NCBI GenBank assembly: GCA_021464245.1
Contig: JADCRB010000038.1
Location: 186,001 to 250,000 of the forward strand
Length of the DNA stretch: 64,000 bases
Direction: 5' to 3'
Origin: Carallia brachiata
Lineage: Eukaryota; Streptophyta; Magnoliopsida; Malpighiales; Rhizophoraceae
The first letter of the stretch is position 1. Each line of letters starts with the position of its first letter. Positions 35,601 to 48,630 of this stretch are shown here, one piece after another. A program made the translations under genes and the position numbers. Below the pieces are notes generated by a model. That model was not told the DNA's origin and did not search any database. It saw only the letters and a program-made list of their open reading frames with translations.

Positions 35601-37366
35601 TTTGTACTTGTATGACCTTAGCAACTGAACTTTTTTTTGTTTTGCAACAACAATTTCAGTTTCCTTGCCCAGTGTTTCTCAGTAACTAACCAGCTGACAA
35701 AGTAACAACCAAATAAGCAATACCTGTAATCTTTGCTTGGTATTCCATAGGGAATGGAGTCCATCTGATAATGGGATTGGTTGGTTCCGGTACTGGCGCC
35801 CTGAGGATTACCAAAGGCATGCAAAGGAAGGTTCTGCAAGGTTCCAGTTGCACTGCTGCTTCCAGTGACAGTCAATGATGTCACAGTCGATGATGACTGC
35901 GTCATGGATTGTGATTCCACAGGCTTTCTTGAACGGTTGCGGCCACGGTGCATGTGGCGCTCACAATACTTGGAGTCCGGGTAGGCATCTTTGGAGCACC
36001 TCCACTTCTTCCCATCAGTTCGCCTGCATCGTCCCGGCTCCGGATCCACCTTCTTCCCATAGAAGGAGCAATATCCCACTGCATATTTTCACTCATAGTG
36101 TCATAAAGTACAAAGCAAACAATTTGATGTCAACAAGAAGACAAGCATAAAGCATATATTATGTCACAAGTAATATAATATACAGATCAGCATCAGTGAC
36201 AAACGATACTTCATTATATTAAGAAAGGCACAATCTTTAAACTCAACAGTTTTATTATAATCAGCAGTGTCAGACTGTGGCACAGAAAAACAATAGGCAA
36301 AAGTGCGATTTGGCAAGTCATCATCAAGATATTCGCAATATCACGTGGATCACTAAAGAAGTACTTAAATAAAGGAATCAAATCACCTGAAAATATTTCT
36401 GATCTCCACAAGCGGAAAACCCAAAACATGAAGGAAAGAGAAAAAAAAAAAAAAACCTGATTGTCATTTGCTTGTATTAAAGAACAATTTTTGTAAACTT
36501 ACAGTCTTATGTTATAACAATAACTCAAAACCAACTGGCCTTTTCTAAGAAAAGATCACAGAAGTGCAAGAAAAGTACAGCCCATGTCATGAAGGCTGAT
36601 TTTATTGATCAAAGAGCCATAGCTCATAAGCAAAAACTGTTGTTTCAAGTCAACAAAATTTCTGGCTCAAAAGGGTCTCTTTCCAGTTGTTTCCTACGAT
36701 TGAAAAGAAAGGAAAAACAAAGAAACTCAACTCTATAGTCTATATCCATCTTTCCCCCCTCCCAAATCAAATCCAGAACAACACTAAAAAACATTAAAAA
36801 AAAAACCAAATTTTTTAAATGAAAGACAGTTTTTAGTTCAAGAGAAAAATTGAAAACTTGAAGATGTTTTTAAGCAGAAATAAAGCTAAAAATAAGCACA
36901 AAATTTCAAAATAAATTATTCTATTTCAAGAGAAGAGGAAGAAAAAGAAACAACCATACCAAACAAGATTCCCAAATCAAATCAAAACACACCTTAAAAA
37001 GGAAGGATTGAAAACAAGACAACCAATCAGAAGACCAAGAAAATTAGGTGAGAGAGACAGAAAGAGTAGAGAAACAGATACCCATGTTTCTAAATGTACT
37101 ATTAGAGCTAGCTAGCTAGGCTTACTGGTGGGATGGTGGAAAAATCTATGAGAAATGGACTCAAAGCTCTTCTGAATGGGGAGAACAAGCTCAGGTGGCA
37201 CAGGCAGACCTGCAATCATATACTTAAAGATCAAAGCTTGGTGTTCCAGTTCTTGCCACTGAGACAATGTAAATGGAGACCTCATTGCCATAACCCCAGT
37301 CCCAACCCCTCCTGTCATCCCACTTGCCCCACTCCCACCACCAGCAACCGCACCACCACTGTTCAT
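32675..37366 (-). CDS. GRF: Growth-regulating factor (GRF) transcription factor, QLQ + WRC
   Basis: Plant transcription factor promoting cell proliferation with GIF co-activators. Exons on minus: 37366-37126 (80 codons + 1 nt), 36078-35724, 33092-32675; 337 residues. A Gly-rich N terminus is followed by the QLQ domain at about residues 31-67 ([20 protein letters not shown]), which binds GIF proteins. The WRC domain lies at about 96-135 with a basic stretch and a C3H set at C98, C108, C119 and H122, for DNA binding. C-terminal motifs are [12 protein letters not shown] (FFD, about 283-294) and [10 protein letters not shown] (TQL, about 311-320), typical of the GRF1-4 group. The first in-frame ATG is 37366; the frame upstream has no other ATG before a stop at 37414-37412. 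A consensus donor at 32685 could splice out the last codons (see findings). No frameshifts seen. Which GRF paralogue it is cannot be settled here. Confidence 0.93.
35915..35936 (-). promoter_or_regulatory. miR396 target site in GRF mRNA
   Basis: The plus strand here reads as miR396 itself (TTCCACAG, one extra G, then CTTTCTTGAAC). The GRF mRNA is therefore complementary, with a single-nucleotide bulge and a mismatch near the 3' end of the miRNA. It encodes the SRKPVE end of the WRC domain, the conserved site known from most plant GRFs. It predicts cleavage or repression by miR396 in mature tissue. Confidence 0.92.
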
Positions 37367-37699
37367 ATCCACCGCCGCCGCCCACCCCCACCCCCCACCC
37401 CGCCCCCCCCACTACCACCACAACCAAACACTACTTCACTATAACAGCACTATATCTCAAAGACCCAGATGCTTAAACGTGGGTTGGGACAGGGAAATAA
37501 GACATGGGACACAGATCAGCCTCTGTCTGAACCATTTAGTATGTGCACAAAAGAGTGTCACAGAAAAACCAGAGTGCCCTGTATGGATGTTGTGTTGGGA
37601 AAAGGGGGCAGTGTCTGTGAGGAGAGGATCCTCAAGGCCAAGATTGGTCTGATTTTATTGACGGAGGCAGCGCTCTAATTAAATCACTTAACCAATAAT

Positions 37700-38498
37700 T
37701 AGGTGAATTTAGTACTAACCAACCAAAGCTTTCATTAAATATGCCAGAAACATTATATATTTACTGTTTACCAGCCATAGGCCTTTTAGGTTTTTTGTGG
37801 TACGTGTCATAAGCCTTTTGTCTGTGTGTGCGTGGATAGGTGTCTGCTTTTATTTATCACGAAAAATATTTATTATAAATATACCGATTATCAAATATAT
37901 ATAATAAAAAATATTGTGAAAATTAAAACTTAATATTGTATCTTGTGAGTTAGAATATTAATTTTAAAATTTTATTATGTTACTTAACTTTTAGTAATAA
38001 TAAATTAATTATATAAATAAATAACTTAATTTTTTTAAAATTTTAATTATTTAACACTTAATATACTTTATTAATACCTTATTGTTACATAAATTTTATT
38101 ATATAGTATTTCTCTCATTTTTATTCTTAAGAGTTTAATAAAAAAGGTTGAGATGATGTGGGTGTTTTCACTTTTGTCTAGTAGTGAAAGTGAAAAACTG
38201 TTCTTGAGGACAAGGGCAAACGTGGGGAGCTGTTGGTTTTTTGAACTAATCTATGCCTTGTGGAATGTGGGATTTTATGGCTTTGGACCCACCACAAGTT
38301 CAAGTAGTTGGTAAGAGGCCTAAATCTACTTATTGCGTCTTCGACTTGAATTTCCTTTTCTTTTTGCACAAACGAAAAAGATCTTATTTGATTTTGAGGA
38401 CACGTGGAATTTGATTGCATTTGCACTCTTATTTTATAATATAAAATTAAAAAAAAAAAGACTATCTCTCCGAGATTGCTATTGCAAGCCTTTTCATA
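37700..38498. other. AT-rich upstream region of GRF
   Basis: Intergenic/promoter DNA between GRF and a hAT-type MITE. Mostly A/T runs; no gene seen. Confidence 0.4.
37752..37766 (-). promoter_or_regulatory. possible TATA box of GRF gene
   Basis: A TATATAAT-type motif on the minus strand lies about 390 bp upstream of the GRF start, where the AT-rich intergenic DNA meets a GC-richer leader (37367-37680). Position is plausible; no other evidence. Confidence 0.25.
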
Positions 38499-38506
38499 CT
38501 TCATAG

Positions 38507-39203
38507 CATAGTTATAAAAATCGGACCGGTTATTGAACCGGTAAGAAGACTGGTTAGTGATTTAGCGGTCCAACCGGAAAACCGGCGGTTGAACCGGCGG
38601 GTCAATTCTGATTTGATAAAATAATAATTAATACTTATAATTTTTCTTTTTTTTATAACAAACAATGAGTATAATCATAAAAAATAGAATATGAGTCTAC
38701 TTAAATTTAAAATAAAATTAAAATAAAAATTTATGATAATTTTCTAATTAAATAAATTAAAAGTATAAATATCAAAAATAAAATATTATAGAACTATTAA
38801 TCGAATATTCATATCAAAAATAAATATTATAGAGTCAATATATAATTCAAAAATATTACATTTTTCATTAATATAAATAAATATTATTTATTCTCATTTT
38901 TAATCCAAAAAAATAAATAAAACGACGTCGTTTTGATCAAGATGACATGGTTGCCGGTTCACCGGTTCGACCGGCCGGTTCACCGGTTTTGGAGTTACTG
39001 GTTTTCCGGTCCGACCGACCGATTCACCGGTTTTCCGGTCCGACCGGCCGGTTCACCGGTTTTCCGGTCCGACCGGCTGGTTCACCGGTTTTCGGGCGGT
39101 TCATTTCCTGTTCCGATTTTATCAGTGAACCGAACCGGTCCGACCTCCGGTTCACCGATTTTCCGGTCCGACCGGCCGGTCCGGTCCGGTTTTTAAAACT
39201 ATG
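38507..39203. mobile_element. CCGG-rich hAT-type MITE, 8-bp TSD
   Basis: Terminal inverted repeats CATAGTTATAAAAATCGGAC (left) and CATAGTTTTAAAAACCGGAC (right, minus reading), flanked by CTTCATAG at 38499-38506 and 39204-39211. The interior has an AT-rich core, a 16-bp palindrome AAAACGACGTCGTTTT at about 38920-38935, and 29-bp tandem units of GGTTCACCGGTTTTCCGG type at 38955-39180. Non-coding. The 8-bp duplication supports hAT. Confidence 0.85.
38955..39185. repeat. 29-bp CCGG-rich tandem units inside the hAT MITE
   Basis: At least five units of GGTTCACCGGTTTTCCGG plus CCGACCGGCC, some interrupted. The CCGG-rich self-complementary content could form strong hairpins and is a likely cytosine-methylation target. 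Confidence 0.85.
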
Positions 39204-39211
39204 CTTCATAG

Positions 39212-42200
39212 TCTTTTTTTTTTTTTTTTTTTTTTTTGACTGAACCCTTTCATAGTCTTAGATTGAGAAATTTTGCTGCACATTACACAAACCAAATTTT
39301 CAACCCCTATCACTACTCTATGAATTATGACAACAGCATACTAATCGATTATAGTTTACGGATTTTTAAATAATTTTTGTAATTGAAGGTTTTTAATTTG
39401 AATTTAAATTAAAATTAATTAAAAAATCAACTTATGACAATATGATGATGTCTGGTTTGACTCTATAATAGGTTTTTATAATAGTGAAGCCATCCTCAAA
39501 TTATCGGAAAAGAAAATTAAAAGGAAACAAGTTCCCAGAGGAGAGATGAATTCCAGCTACAGTATAATCGAGTCTCGGTGAAGTTGGCTGAGGTTGAAAT
39601 TGAAAAACCACGTAAGTCAGTAAATTAGCAATAAGTTGGTGTGTTTTTAAGTTTGAGTTTTAGTGCGATATATTTCCTCTTATCAATGTACGATGTGGTT
39701 ATAAAGGTAATAAAAATCTATGAAACGCATGTGAAATCAAACTCGTTTGTTGTGATACTAGTATCAGAGTCTCATTCGTTCTACTGATACTCGTATTGTG
39801 GGTTTAGTTTCTTTGGGGATTATAAAACGGACTGTTCAAGCGGGAGTTTCTTCTGAACCTGATTTAGAGATCCGATAATCAATATGTCTGTAACTGAATT
39901 TTTTTTGACAAAAAAAAGAGATTGAAATTGGCAAAGAAAACAATCGTGCTGTCGTTTGTTTCCATAGTCTCTATAGCTTAAATTCAGCTCTGATTCCTCT
40001 TTTGCCAAAAGTACCTATTTTGTAGTGCTTTTTCATGACACTTCTAAGTAGAAATTCTTACAATAATATTAAATCAAGTGGTTTCTGTCATAGTGTTCTT
40101 ATTAATGTCGTCAGTCTTGTTTACGATTAATATTTTTCCTACATCATTGTCGTCCCTTTGGTTAAACTGAAGTTTTTTTTTTTGTTTGTCATCATTCATG
40201 ACTAAATCTAATACGCATTCGCTCTAAATGAAAGGTTAGTAAGGGCCTTCTATGCGGAAAAAGAAAACAAAAAATAACAAGCTAAAACTAGAATTCCTGT
40301 TTGGTATACCCAAAAATAGATAATTAAATCGTATGGGGCTGCAAATAAGGCTAGTCCATTAAACTTTAACAAAAAAAAAAAAAAGAAAAGAAAACAAAGC
40401 CACCCCTCTTCTAAATCTCAGATCTTTTGACTTCCAAGGGCAATGTATTTCATTATCCTCATATTCCAATTTCATGTTTGACGTCAACTTTCCAAGATTG
40501 AAATTCGCTTATTGTATTGTCTCATAGTTTGAAATGGGTCAACACGACAAGACTTAAGACATTGTAAGTTCATTTTGGAGACTTGTTTAGAATATGCAGT
40601 GTTGAACATATTATCCAATGATAAACAGGTTACCTCATATTTGCCCAGATGATATGCCCCATTTCTTTAATCCCCATGCCTTTTCGGCGTTATATGAATA
40701 TAGTTACAGACAAAATGGTCATTAATTCAGCCGAAAACGTAGTCCTGGGATCACTACTTCAATCGTCAAATCACTCATCAAACTGCATATGTAATTAAAA
40801 ATTATATGAATAATTAGACTTAAATAAATATTTGGTATTCAAACAAAAATTAAAATAAGATGATGTCAAAACTTATATTACGACTGCATTATTTACATTA
40901 TGTGATGCATAATATTTTTTAAAACTTATAATATTCTATCATAGTCAATTTGTTCTATCAATCAGTAAATGTAGGGAAAAAAAAAAGCACATTGTAGATA
41001 AGGAAAGGTTCCATTGCTCATAGACTATTGGTTTACCACCAAAAATCCTTCAAATTTCTGCTCACAGTGGAAAATATGGTAGCAATACAAATTTCTACCC
41101 CCCCCCCCCCCCAAAAAAAAAGAGATATTATGGGGAAAAAAGGAAGAAGAAAATTATATATGTTGAAAAAAATTTATAAAAGTTGCAGATCATTTGTCCC
41201 CTCATCCACCAGCTTGCCACTCCTTTACCTGACAGCAACCACACGTGATGGGCTGGACTGAGACTGGACCCATTAAGGCCCTCAAAAAGAAAAAAGCAAA
41301 AAAAAAAAATATCTTAGGAATTAAAAAAGCCAGAATAAAGTGACTCGCATACGCTCCAAATCCAATCAGCCGGTAAAAGAACAAATCCGTAGTGGCTTGC
41401 TTGCCGGAATGGAGGTGACATTGGAGATGGAGCCCACCTCCATGTAAATGAACATTAAACCAAGAATTCAGGTACATAAAAATGTAATGAAAATCAGGTA
41501 AGAAACACAAAATTTTTCCAATAGTTCATATATATTTTTGAAAAAGTTTGATAATTTTTTTTTTATTGTGTTCTCGTTATGTTACTACCAAATTTTTTCC
41601 TTAAAAATAAGGGTCCACAAGCTTAAGCTTTTCCTTTCCTAGCTTTGGGTGTTTCGTTTGCATCATTCTACTTTGGCACCATGGGGCTTTAACATAAAGC
41701 CTCCATACCTATTTCATTAAATCCATGGACCACTCCAATCTTGAATTTAGCACCATACCACCACCTATAATTTTGTGTGTTTTCCATTGTTTTTATCCTT
41801 GTCATAACGGTCAAAATTAGCTCATATTATTGCTAGCTGATAAGTTGTAAGAATGCAGTGACTTAAATGTTCTTTCAGTTGATTGTACATTTTTATTTTT
41901 TTAATACATAATCGATGTTAATGATAAAAATAAAAAAAAATATATACACTTAACAATTATAATAATATAATGTGAACTAGTGTTCAATTTTACTACATGA
42001 AAATGAAGTTTTATTAGTGCAAGGAAAGACATACAGCTAGGGACATGGTTAATGATAATGAAGCAATCAGGTGTAAAGTTTGGTGGTAAAACAATTAGCC
42101 TTCCACTTGCTAATTAAAGTAGCTCTAGGAACTGAACCTAGTGTCTAATTAATTTCTTTGATTATACGTTAACAAAATGATTTGAGATTATTTTTTGTTT

Positions 42201-43300
42201 GGTAGACTGGATAATTTGAAACCAAATCATAACTGGGCTAGGTGGACAGCAAGCTCCCAAGCCGTCTACTTGTAGGAGCTGCTAATGTGATTTGCAATTT
42301 TAAAAAGTAGTTTAGCGCTACATCTAAAATGGTTGTATCAAATATTGGACACCGGATACGAATTCAAGTGATTTAAATCTTATTCTAGAGTTCATTTAAA
42401 TGGATAAATATAATTGTACCATAAATTGGCACCAAACAAGTAAATAATGAATCCTTATTTATTCTCTTCTTCCTTTTTATGGAAACATTATTGGTAGCTT
42501 TCTTTTAGAAGAGAAATGGGTCTACCATTCTTTTAAGCTAAGTGAGTTGGTGTGAGTTAAGTTAACTATAACTATTAATGAATATATGTTCTTATAATAT
42601 TTGAATACGTTTCGTCAATAGGTAAGACACAATAATATTTATCTTGCGACTTTCATTGATGAAAATATGAAAAAGAAAAGAAAAAAATAGCACCGAATAC
42701 AAAACAAGTAGCCATCTCTAAGAATAATTTGATTGACCGTATCCTTTTTTCTTTTTTTGGGTATATTTGAGAAAAAAACAATGAAAATAAACAACAAACT
42801 AATTAGCCTTAGGGAACAAAGCCTCATAACTATCTCCATCTAAGAATAACGCAAACTTGGAGGAGGATTAGTGTGAAACACTTTGCCAGTAATACAAACA
42901 AGTATTACTCAGTTGAGCCAGAAAGTCATCATATGAATTATTTTCCCTTAATTAGGTGTAGCAACCTCAGGATAATTGATATGCTAGCTAATAATAGGGC
43001 TATAACCTAATTGAAACTTCGACAAAATTTTGGGGGAATTGAGATGGGTCAACGAAAACCAATAGAGTATGTGGGGTTAAGAATAATACGGACCGGGTTG
43101 GGTTGGAAGTGAAGTACTGTTCGGTGGGATTTGACAGAAAATTTGTACAAACTTGAATTGCTTGAAGGTCGTCACATTGAGAAGCCCCTCTCTTTTCTTT
43201 TCTTTTTTTGCCCCTCTCTTACATATGCCTAATGCATACCCTTAACATCAAGTGTTAAATCTTAGGCAATAAATTGAAAAAAAAAAAAATTAGGTGAGGC
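39212..43300. other. intergenic DNA, no gene supported
   Basis: AT-rich with poly-T and poly-A runs and a C run at 41098-41112. The slightly GC-richer stretch at 41190-41440 holds only short ORFs without recognisable domains. Confidence 0.45.
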
Positions 43301-43305
43301 TCACA

Positions 43306-43342
43306 TTAGTTCGACTTGACCCTAAAGTACAAGTCGAACTAA
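43306..43342. repeat. perfect 13-bp inverted repeat, 11-bp loop
   Basis: Arms TTAGTTCGACTTG (43306-43318) and CAAGTCGAACTAA (43330-43342). Could form a hairpin; no gene context. Confidence 0.8.
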
Positions 43343-44794
43343 CCTATTTTTCTAATAAAATTTTTTGGATAAATTTAATTAAAAAAACATAACATAGTTT
43401 AATTGAGTTAATTAAAAATAGTGAGATTTAAATCCAATCTCTCCGTCATCCTTCATTTTATATAACAGTCTTGTAATCTTCTCTACAGATTTAATAATAA
43501 TAAAAAACCATAAATTTTGAGCTCGATCTGACTATATTGAATTAAAAGAATTTCGCAAACTCTCAAACTTACGAACATATCTAGCCACTAGACAACTACC
43601 GATTTTTTTATTTTTTTATTTTTTTGGTGACCAAAAGTTCTGAATGCGAAAGAAGCCCGGGAACCCATTTCGGAGGAAGTGACAAATTTGTTGGACCAGA
43701 ATTTAAATTTTGTGGAAAGTGACGATAAATTCATGGGAGGCTGGGAATTGACCATTCACCAAACATGCTTAAGTCGCTGTCCTCTTGAAATTGGGTACAA
43801 CTCTAAGCAAACTTAATGACTTGGACCATTTGGAACCATTATTAGTTTTAAATTGCCCAAGGGAACAATGTATATAAATGAACAAAATAGTTTCCATGAA
43901 GTATTATTCAAGGGCGTGCGGATAAGGGTAAAAATTTGGCGACACACTAAATGCTAAATAGACCATCGATCCGGATCGTATGCAAGTGTGTTGTTGTGGA
44001 CCCTTCATCACATGTCCTTGGGAGGGGGAAAGGAGAGTTTGGTTTTTCTCTTTTTTTGCTCTTGCAATGGAATGATGTGTGTATGAACCAGACAGGGGAC
44101 CAGGTTATGGCTTTCTGCAAATTTTCCTATCAAAGGGAACATATTTCCCATGTTTGTCAAGAACCAGCACCATAATTCCGATGTCCACACACGCATTCAG
44201 TTATGACAAAGCCAAGTGCCATTTCATTGAAATTTGCAACGTTTGTGAATTCACTGTTACTTAGATGTAAAGCAAGAGAAAATGGAGAAAAATGAATCGA
44301 TTCCATCACAAAAAATTTTTAAAGTTAAGAACGGTTAAATGTACACAATTTTTTGTTCCATAAACATATACAAATCGTTGTGTTAGCCTACAAAAAATCA
44401 ATTTTTAGTTTTTTTAGGCCATGTACAACATTTCTTCATAAATTTGCTTTTAGTACATTTGGTAAAATGTGATCATTCAGTAACTTCGTTGCGTACTCTT
44501 GTATCAAAAAAAAAATGTGATCATTCAAGTGTTCATTCTCTTTGGCGATGGGGTAAGAAGGACGGATACAAAAAACTTATTGCCATGCCAACCAACAAAG
44601 AATTGTTGTTATAATTTTAGAAAATTTAACAATCGTAATCTCAATTACATAAATTTCTTAACTCCATCATCACGAATGTAGAATCCACACGCATATGGAA
44701 TAGTGTGAATTAGAGCAAATGAATGTAGTATTCATGTAGCTAGACTCAATGAGCTTTAGTCCAATTATAATGGAGTCGCCAACACTATTGTAGG
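43343..44794. other. intergenic DNA, no gene supported
   Basis: A GC-richer island at about 43970-44230 has short overlapping ORFs on both strands but no domain I recognise. I looked for common conserved microRNA sequences here and found none. Confidence 0.4.
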
Positions 44795-44800
44795 CTTTAG

Positions 44801-45485
44801 GGGCCGTTTGATTTATGGTTTAGAATGAGAATCGGAATAAGAATCAGAATTGAGCGGAATCAGAAACGAAATCGCTTATTTTATAATATGTTTAGTTTAC
44901 TACGGAATTAGAATCAAAACCTTTCATAATTATTTGTTTCAGTTTGGAATTGGAATCAACATTAAATAGATGGTAACATTTATATCACGATAAATATAAG
45001 ATAAATGTAATTAAAATTAAAAAATTATTAATATCAAATTAAAAAGTATGAAATACAAAAAAATATTATAATGTAATGTCAAATTAAAAATATTAAATTA
45101 CCATAAAAATAAAATTAAAAATTATAATAAAAATTAATATTAATAATAATAATATACGTCTTAATGATAACCATAAATGCAAAATCCAAAAAAATAATAA
45201 TAATTTGTTAATTGATAATTTAAAAATTTTTGAAATTAAAATTTTTTTTTCTCGTTATAATAATATGACATATTATCATTAATAAATAATAATGGTAATG
45301 ACAATAATAACAATAAAAATAAGAATAATATTTATTATTATTATGGAAATAGTATTGTAGAGATTATAAAATAGTTTATTAATAATAAATAAATGATTAT
45401 TTTAACTATAAATTTTATTATTATTTACAATTTAATTATTATCCTAAGTTTAGAAATATTTAATTTTTATTTTAATAAAAAAACA

Positions 45486-45519
<34 letters not shown>

Positions 45520-45792
45520 TTATGAATAAATAAAATCAGAAAAGCAATATAATAACAATATAAAAACAAAAACATGGGGAACTGGAGAAATGTGAAGGGT
45601 TAGAGGTAGTTAAGAGGGGAATGAGAATGATTAATTTAGTGAACTTGAGAATCATGATTCTTTTAAAGTGAAGAACCTCATTCCACTTTTAAGGGAATGA
45701 AAATGTATTTTTTATAAAATAAAAATATGAATGAGAATTAGGTAGTTGATTCTCATTCTTACATTATTATTTTTTTTTCCTAAACAAACACC
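44801..45792. mobile_element. ~1-kb non-autonomous element with GTTTG-type ends
   Basis: Left end GGGCCGTTTGATTTATGG with sub-terminal GAATGAGAATCGG repeats; the right end mirrors it imperfectly (GATTCTCATTCTTAC ... CTAAACAAACACC). Flanked by TTTAG on both sides (44796-44800, 45793-45797). Interior is AT-rich with a TTA microsatellite; non-coding. Superfamily not fixed. Confidence 0.6.
45488..45519. repeat. (TTA)n microsatellite
   Basis: About ten trinucleotide repeats inside the 1-kb element. Confidence 0.85.
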
Positions 45793-46689
45793 TTTAGCCA
45801 ATTGATCCAAAAGGTATAAAAGAAAACATGTTATGTTAAGTATATAACAAGTTTAAGTAATGAAAAAATATTGTATCTACAGTTAATTTTTTCAGAGTTT
45901 CAACAAGCGCGCAAACTATTAAATGAATTAAGTGTGCCCCAAGGGCTCTGAAAATTTCTATGTATTTATGTAGGTACCCAGAAGTTTGTGTAAATATCAA
46001 GGAAAAATAATTTAGCCCCTTCCCCGGAGTTTGAAATTTTCGAGTGCATACTCACTAACTCGAATAGTTATGCATTTGACCTCCAGTGTACCTAATATTT
46101 TATGTAATTAGGAAATTAGCCCCATCAAAACTCAATAAAAATAAAATTTAAAAAGCTTCACATATACTTAAGCTTTTGTATAATTATGCATCAAACCCTT
46201 CTCGAAGAGTTACATAATCTATAAATATTTATCAAAAAAATGATTTTTTTTTTTCTTTTGGTTTGCTGATCTCATGTTAATTAATCTAAAGGATTAGGCT
46301 TTTAGATATAACCCTTAGCGTTGCAAATTTATAAGAAATAAAGTAATTTATGAGAACATATGTAATTTCAGGATAGAAGATTTCATGCGACCAAAAACAA
46401 ATTTACTGTTATATACTCTATAAAAAATGTCTAGAGCATAAATGGAATGATAATCAAATGAAACGACATATAATATAAATCTAGAATGAAATTTTTAAAT
46501 GGAAATACATAACTAAATGGCATGTTTACAACTTTTTTTCTCATCCACTCATTTCAATTATTTCTATGTCTATTTAATTTACCATTCTTAGTTGCACCAC
46601 GAGTTTTTTTTTTTCTTTCTAATTTTTGAATTTATATACTACAATTGTGATTTATTTCAAAAAATTATTATTTTTATGATGTAGAACAA

Positions 46690-47069
46690 GTAGCCAACAC
46701 TTTCTGGACCGGAGAGACTGCCTAAGAAAGCCTAAAAACAAATTCTAAAAGACTTGAGAAGACTTGATTATGAAGTATATCCAGAATATTTTGATCATAT
46801 TTCAAGATTATTTTAAACATATTCTTTGAATATTCTGAAATACCACTTATTTTTTAAATTTTGTAATGATATTTTTCTTTTTTATTTTATTTTGCCATTA
46901 ATGTATTTCTTTTCTTAATCATAGAGCTTAGCATTAAATACGTAAGCCTAAAGGCTAAAGTCATTCCATTGAATAATACTCTCGAATTTTCTAAAGAATT
47001 CATTTCGAGAAATTTTATTATTTAAAATTTAATCATATATTAGTTTTGTTATCGCCAAACACTGCATCA
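46690..47069 (+). mobile_element. degenerate LTR-like repeat, copy B
   Basis: Relative of 21995-22437 with the same block order, ending TTATCGCCAAACACTGCATCA-like (shown here in part). It has no neighbouring internal domain, so it is probably a decayed solo LTR. Confidence 0.55.
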
Positions 47070-48512
47070 TTTTATTCCTAAAGAGATTGTGCATATTTGA
47101 TATAGTTATAGTTGATATATTTAAAAAGATGTTGCTTTAACTTTCTAACTCTTTGCTTCAACTATAAAAATTGTTGTTCTTTTGCATACCCAACCTTTTT
47201 TTCACCTGAAAATAAAAATTTAGTTAATTTGACACTTCTTTCTCCCCTTCCAAATCAAAGCACATGTTTTGCATGAAGTCTAGTTTGGTCCAAAGGTTAA
47301 TTTACACTACCTTAAGCCAATCCTACCTTAAAAGATTCATATATCTGCAAAAATAAAAATTCTATCTAACTTAATTATTCTTTCCTACCTTTCTATGCTC
47401 ATCTTACAAAACAAATAACAATAAGCCACAGAAAAAAAAAAATCCAAAGAAGTGTTTAGATATATGTGTGTGTTCTTTTTTTACATATTCAGAGGTAGAG
47501 AACCTAGAAATTATAATAGTATCAAAGACAATGATTCAATTCTTTTTGGAGTTATCATATCCTCTAGACCAATAAGTCTCCCCTTCTTATTGTAAAATTT
47601 TGAAGTGAAAGGACATTTTTTTTAATACAATAAATCAATACATTGACTTAGTGTTAGTCAGCTAGTAGCTAGTGAACATAGGTACAGTAAGAATGTATTT
47701 AGCAAATAATGTTGTATAGCTACTTGGTACTAAGTTGTGGTGTTCTGCGTGTTGTAGTGTAATGATAATACAACGAATGTGTCGACAATAAAATCTTAAG
47801 TTTAAATATGTTAGAACGCGCAGTAGAGCTAAAATTACTTATATCCTTTGTGAAACTTAAGTTATATTCTAATTCTCTAAGTTATTTAATAATTTTTTTT
47901 AGAGGAGTAATACTTCTTACACAATTATGAGATGTCATCATTACTCTTTTGTTTTTGAAAAAAAAAAAGGACTGTGGTGTTCTTTGCAAGCAATTAAATG
48001 CATGATTTGCCAAAAGAGTACCGATGGCATCTTGTCAAATAGCTGTCTTCAATTTATTTTCTTCTTCAATTTCTTTATAGGTTACAACTTTGCAAATATA
48101 ATGTACCTGTCTTTGTTGTCTTGTTGTGACTTGTTCAATCTTCATGAAAGCATTTCAAATCAATGTTTGTACGGGTAGATCTTCGAGCTGAGCCTGGAAA
48201 TCAATGTTCAATCTTCACCAATTATTATACCCATTTTGTTTTACTTGCATCTTTTACTAACTCTCACGCATATCATGTGATTTTTAACGAAAATATGTCA
48301 AATTTCAGGAATTTTAGAAAAAATAATTATTTTGATGGAGATACTATTAATATTATGTCACCAACGTAGGATGCACCTTGAGTCGGATCAGCTGCATCCA
48401 TTAACCGCAGCTGATTTATGAGTCCTGGCAATGGGACTTGTGGAAAATAATCAATTCGGAAATGGTAGGTGATATAGCTTGATGGTTAAATAATGTCTAA
48501 ACTCATATTTTA
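47070..48512. other. intergenic DNA, no gene supported
   Basis: AT-rich; short ORFs only (for example near 47927-48369) with no recognisable domain. Confidence 0.4.
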
Positions 48513-48630
48513 TGTAATAAGAAATATATTTTGTACAACAATATTAATAAAAAGTGATATAAAAAATTATTTTTATTTTTTTTAATTATATTTTTTAGTT
48601 ACGATTGTACAAAATATATATTTTGTTACA
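48513..48630. mobile_element. small foldback repeat (MITE-like)
   Basis: 26-bp arms at 48513-48538 and 48605-48630 pair with three mismatches (TGTAATAAGAAATATATTTT versus TGTAACAAAATATATATTTT). AT-rich loop, non-coding. Confidence 0.55.

Noticed and set aside
38933..39243. Long plus-strand ORFs rich in FPVRPAGSPV
   Set aside because: They arise from the 29-bp CCGG tandem units inside a MITE, in several frames at once.
41028..41510. ORFs on both strands around 41.0-41.5 kb
   Set aside because: No conserved domain, and the frames run through a poly-C/poly-A tract.
43940..44270. Possible microRNA precursor in a GC-richer intergenic patch
   Set aside because: No known miRNA sequence that I can recognise and no long complementary arms were found.
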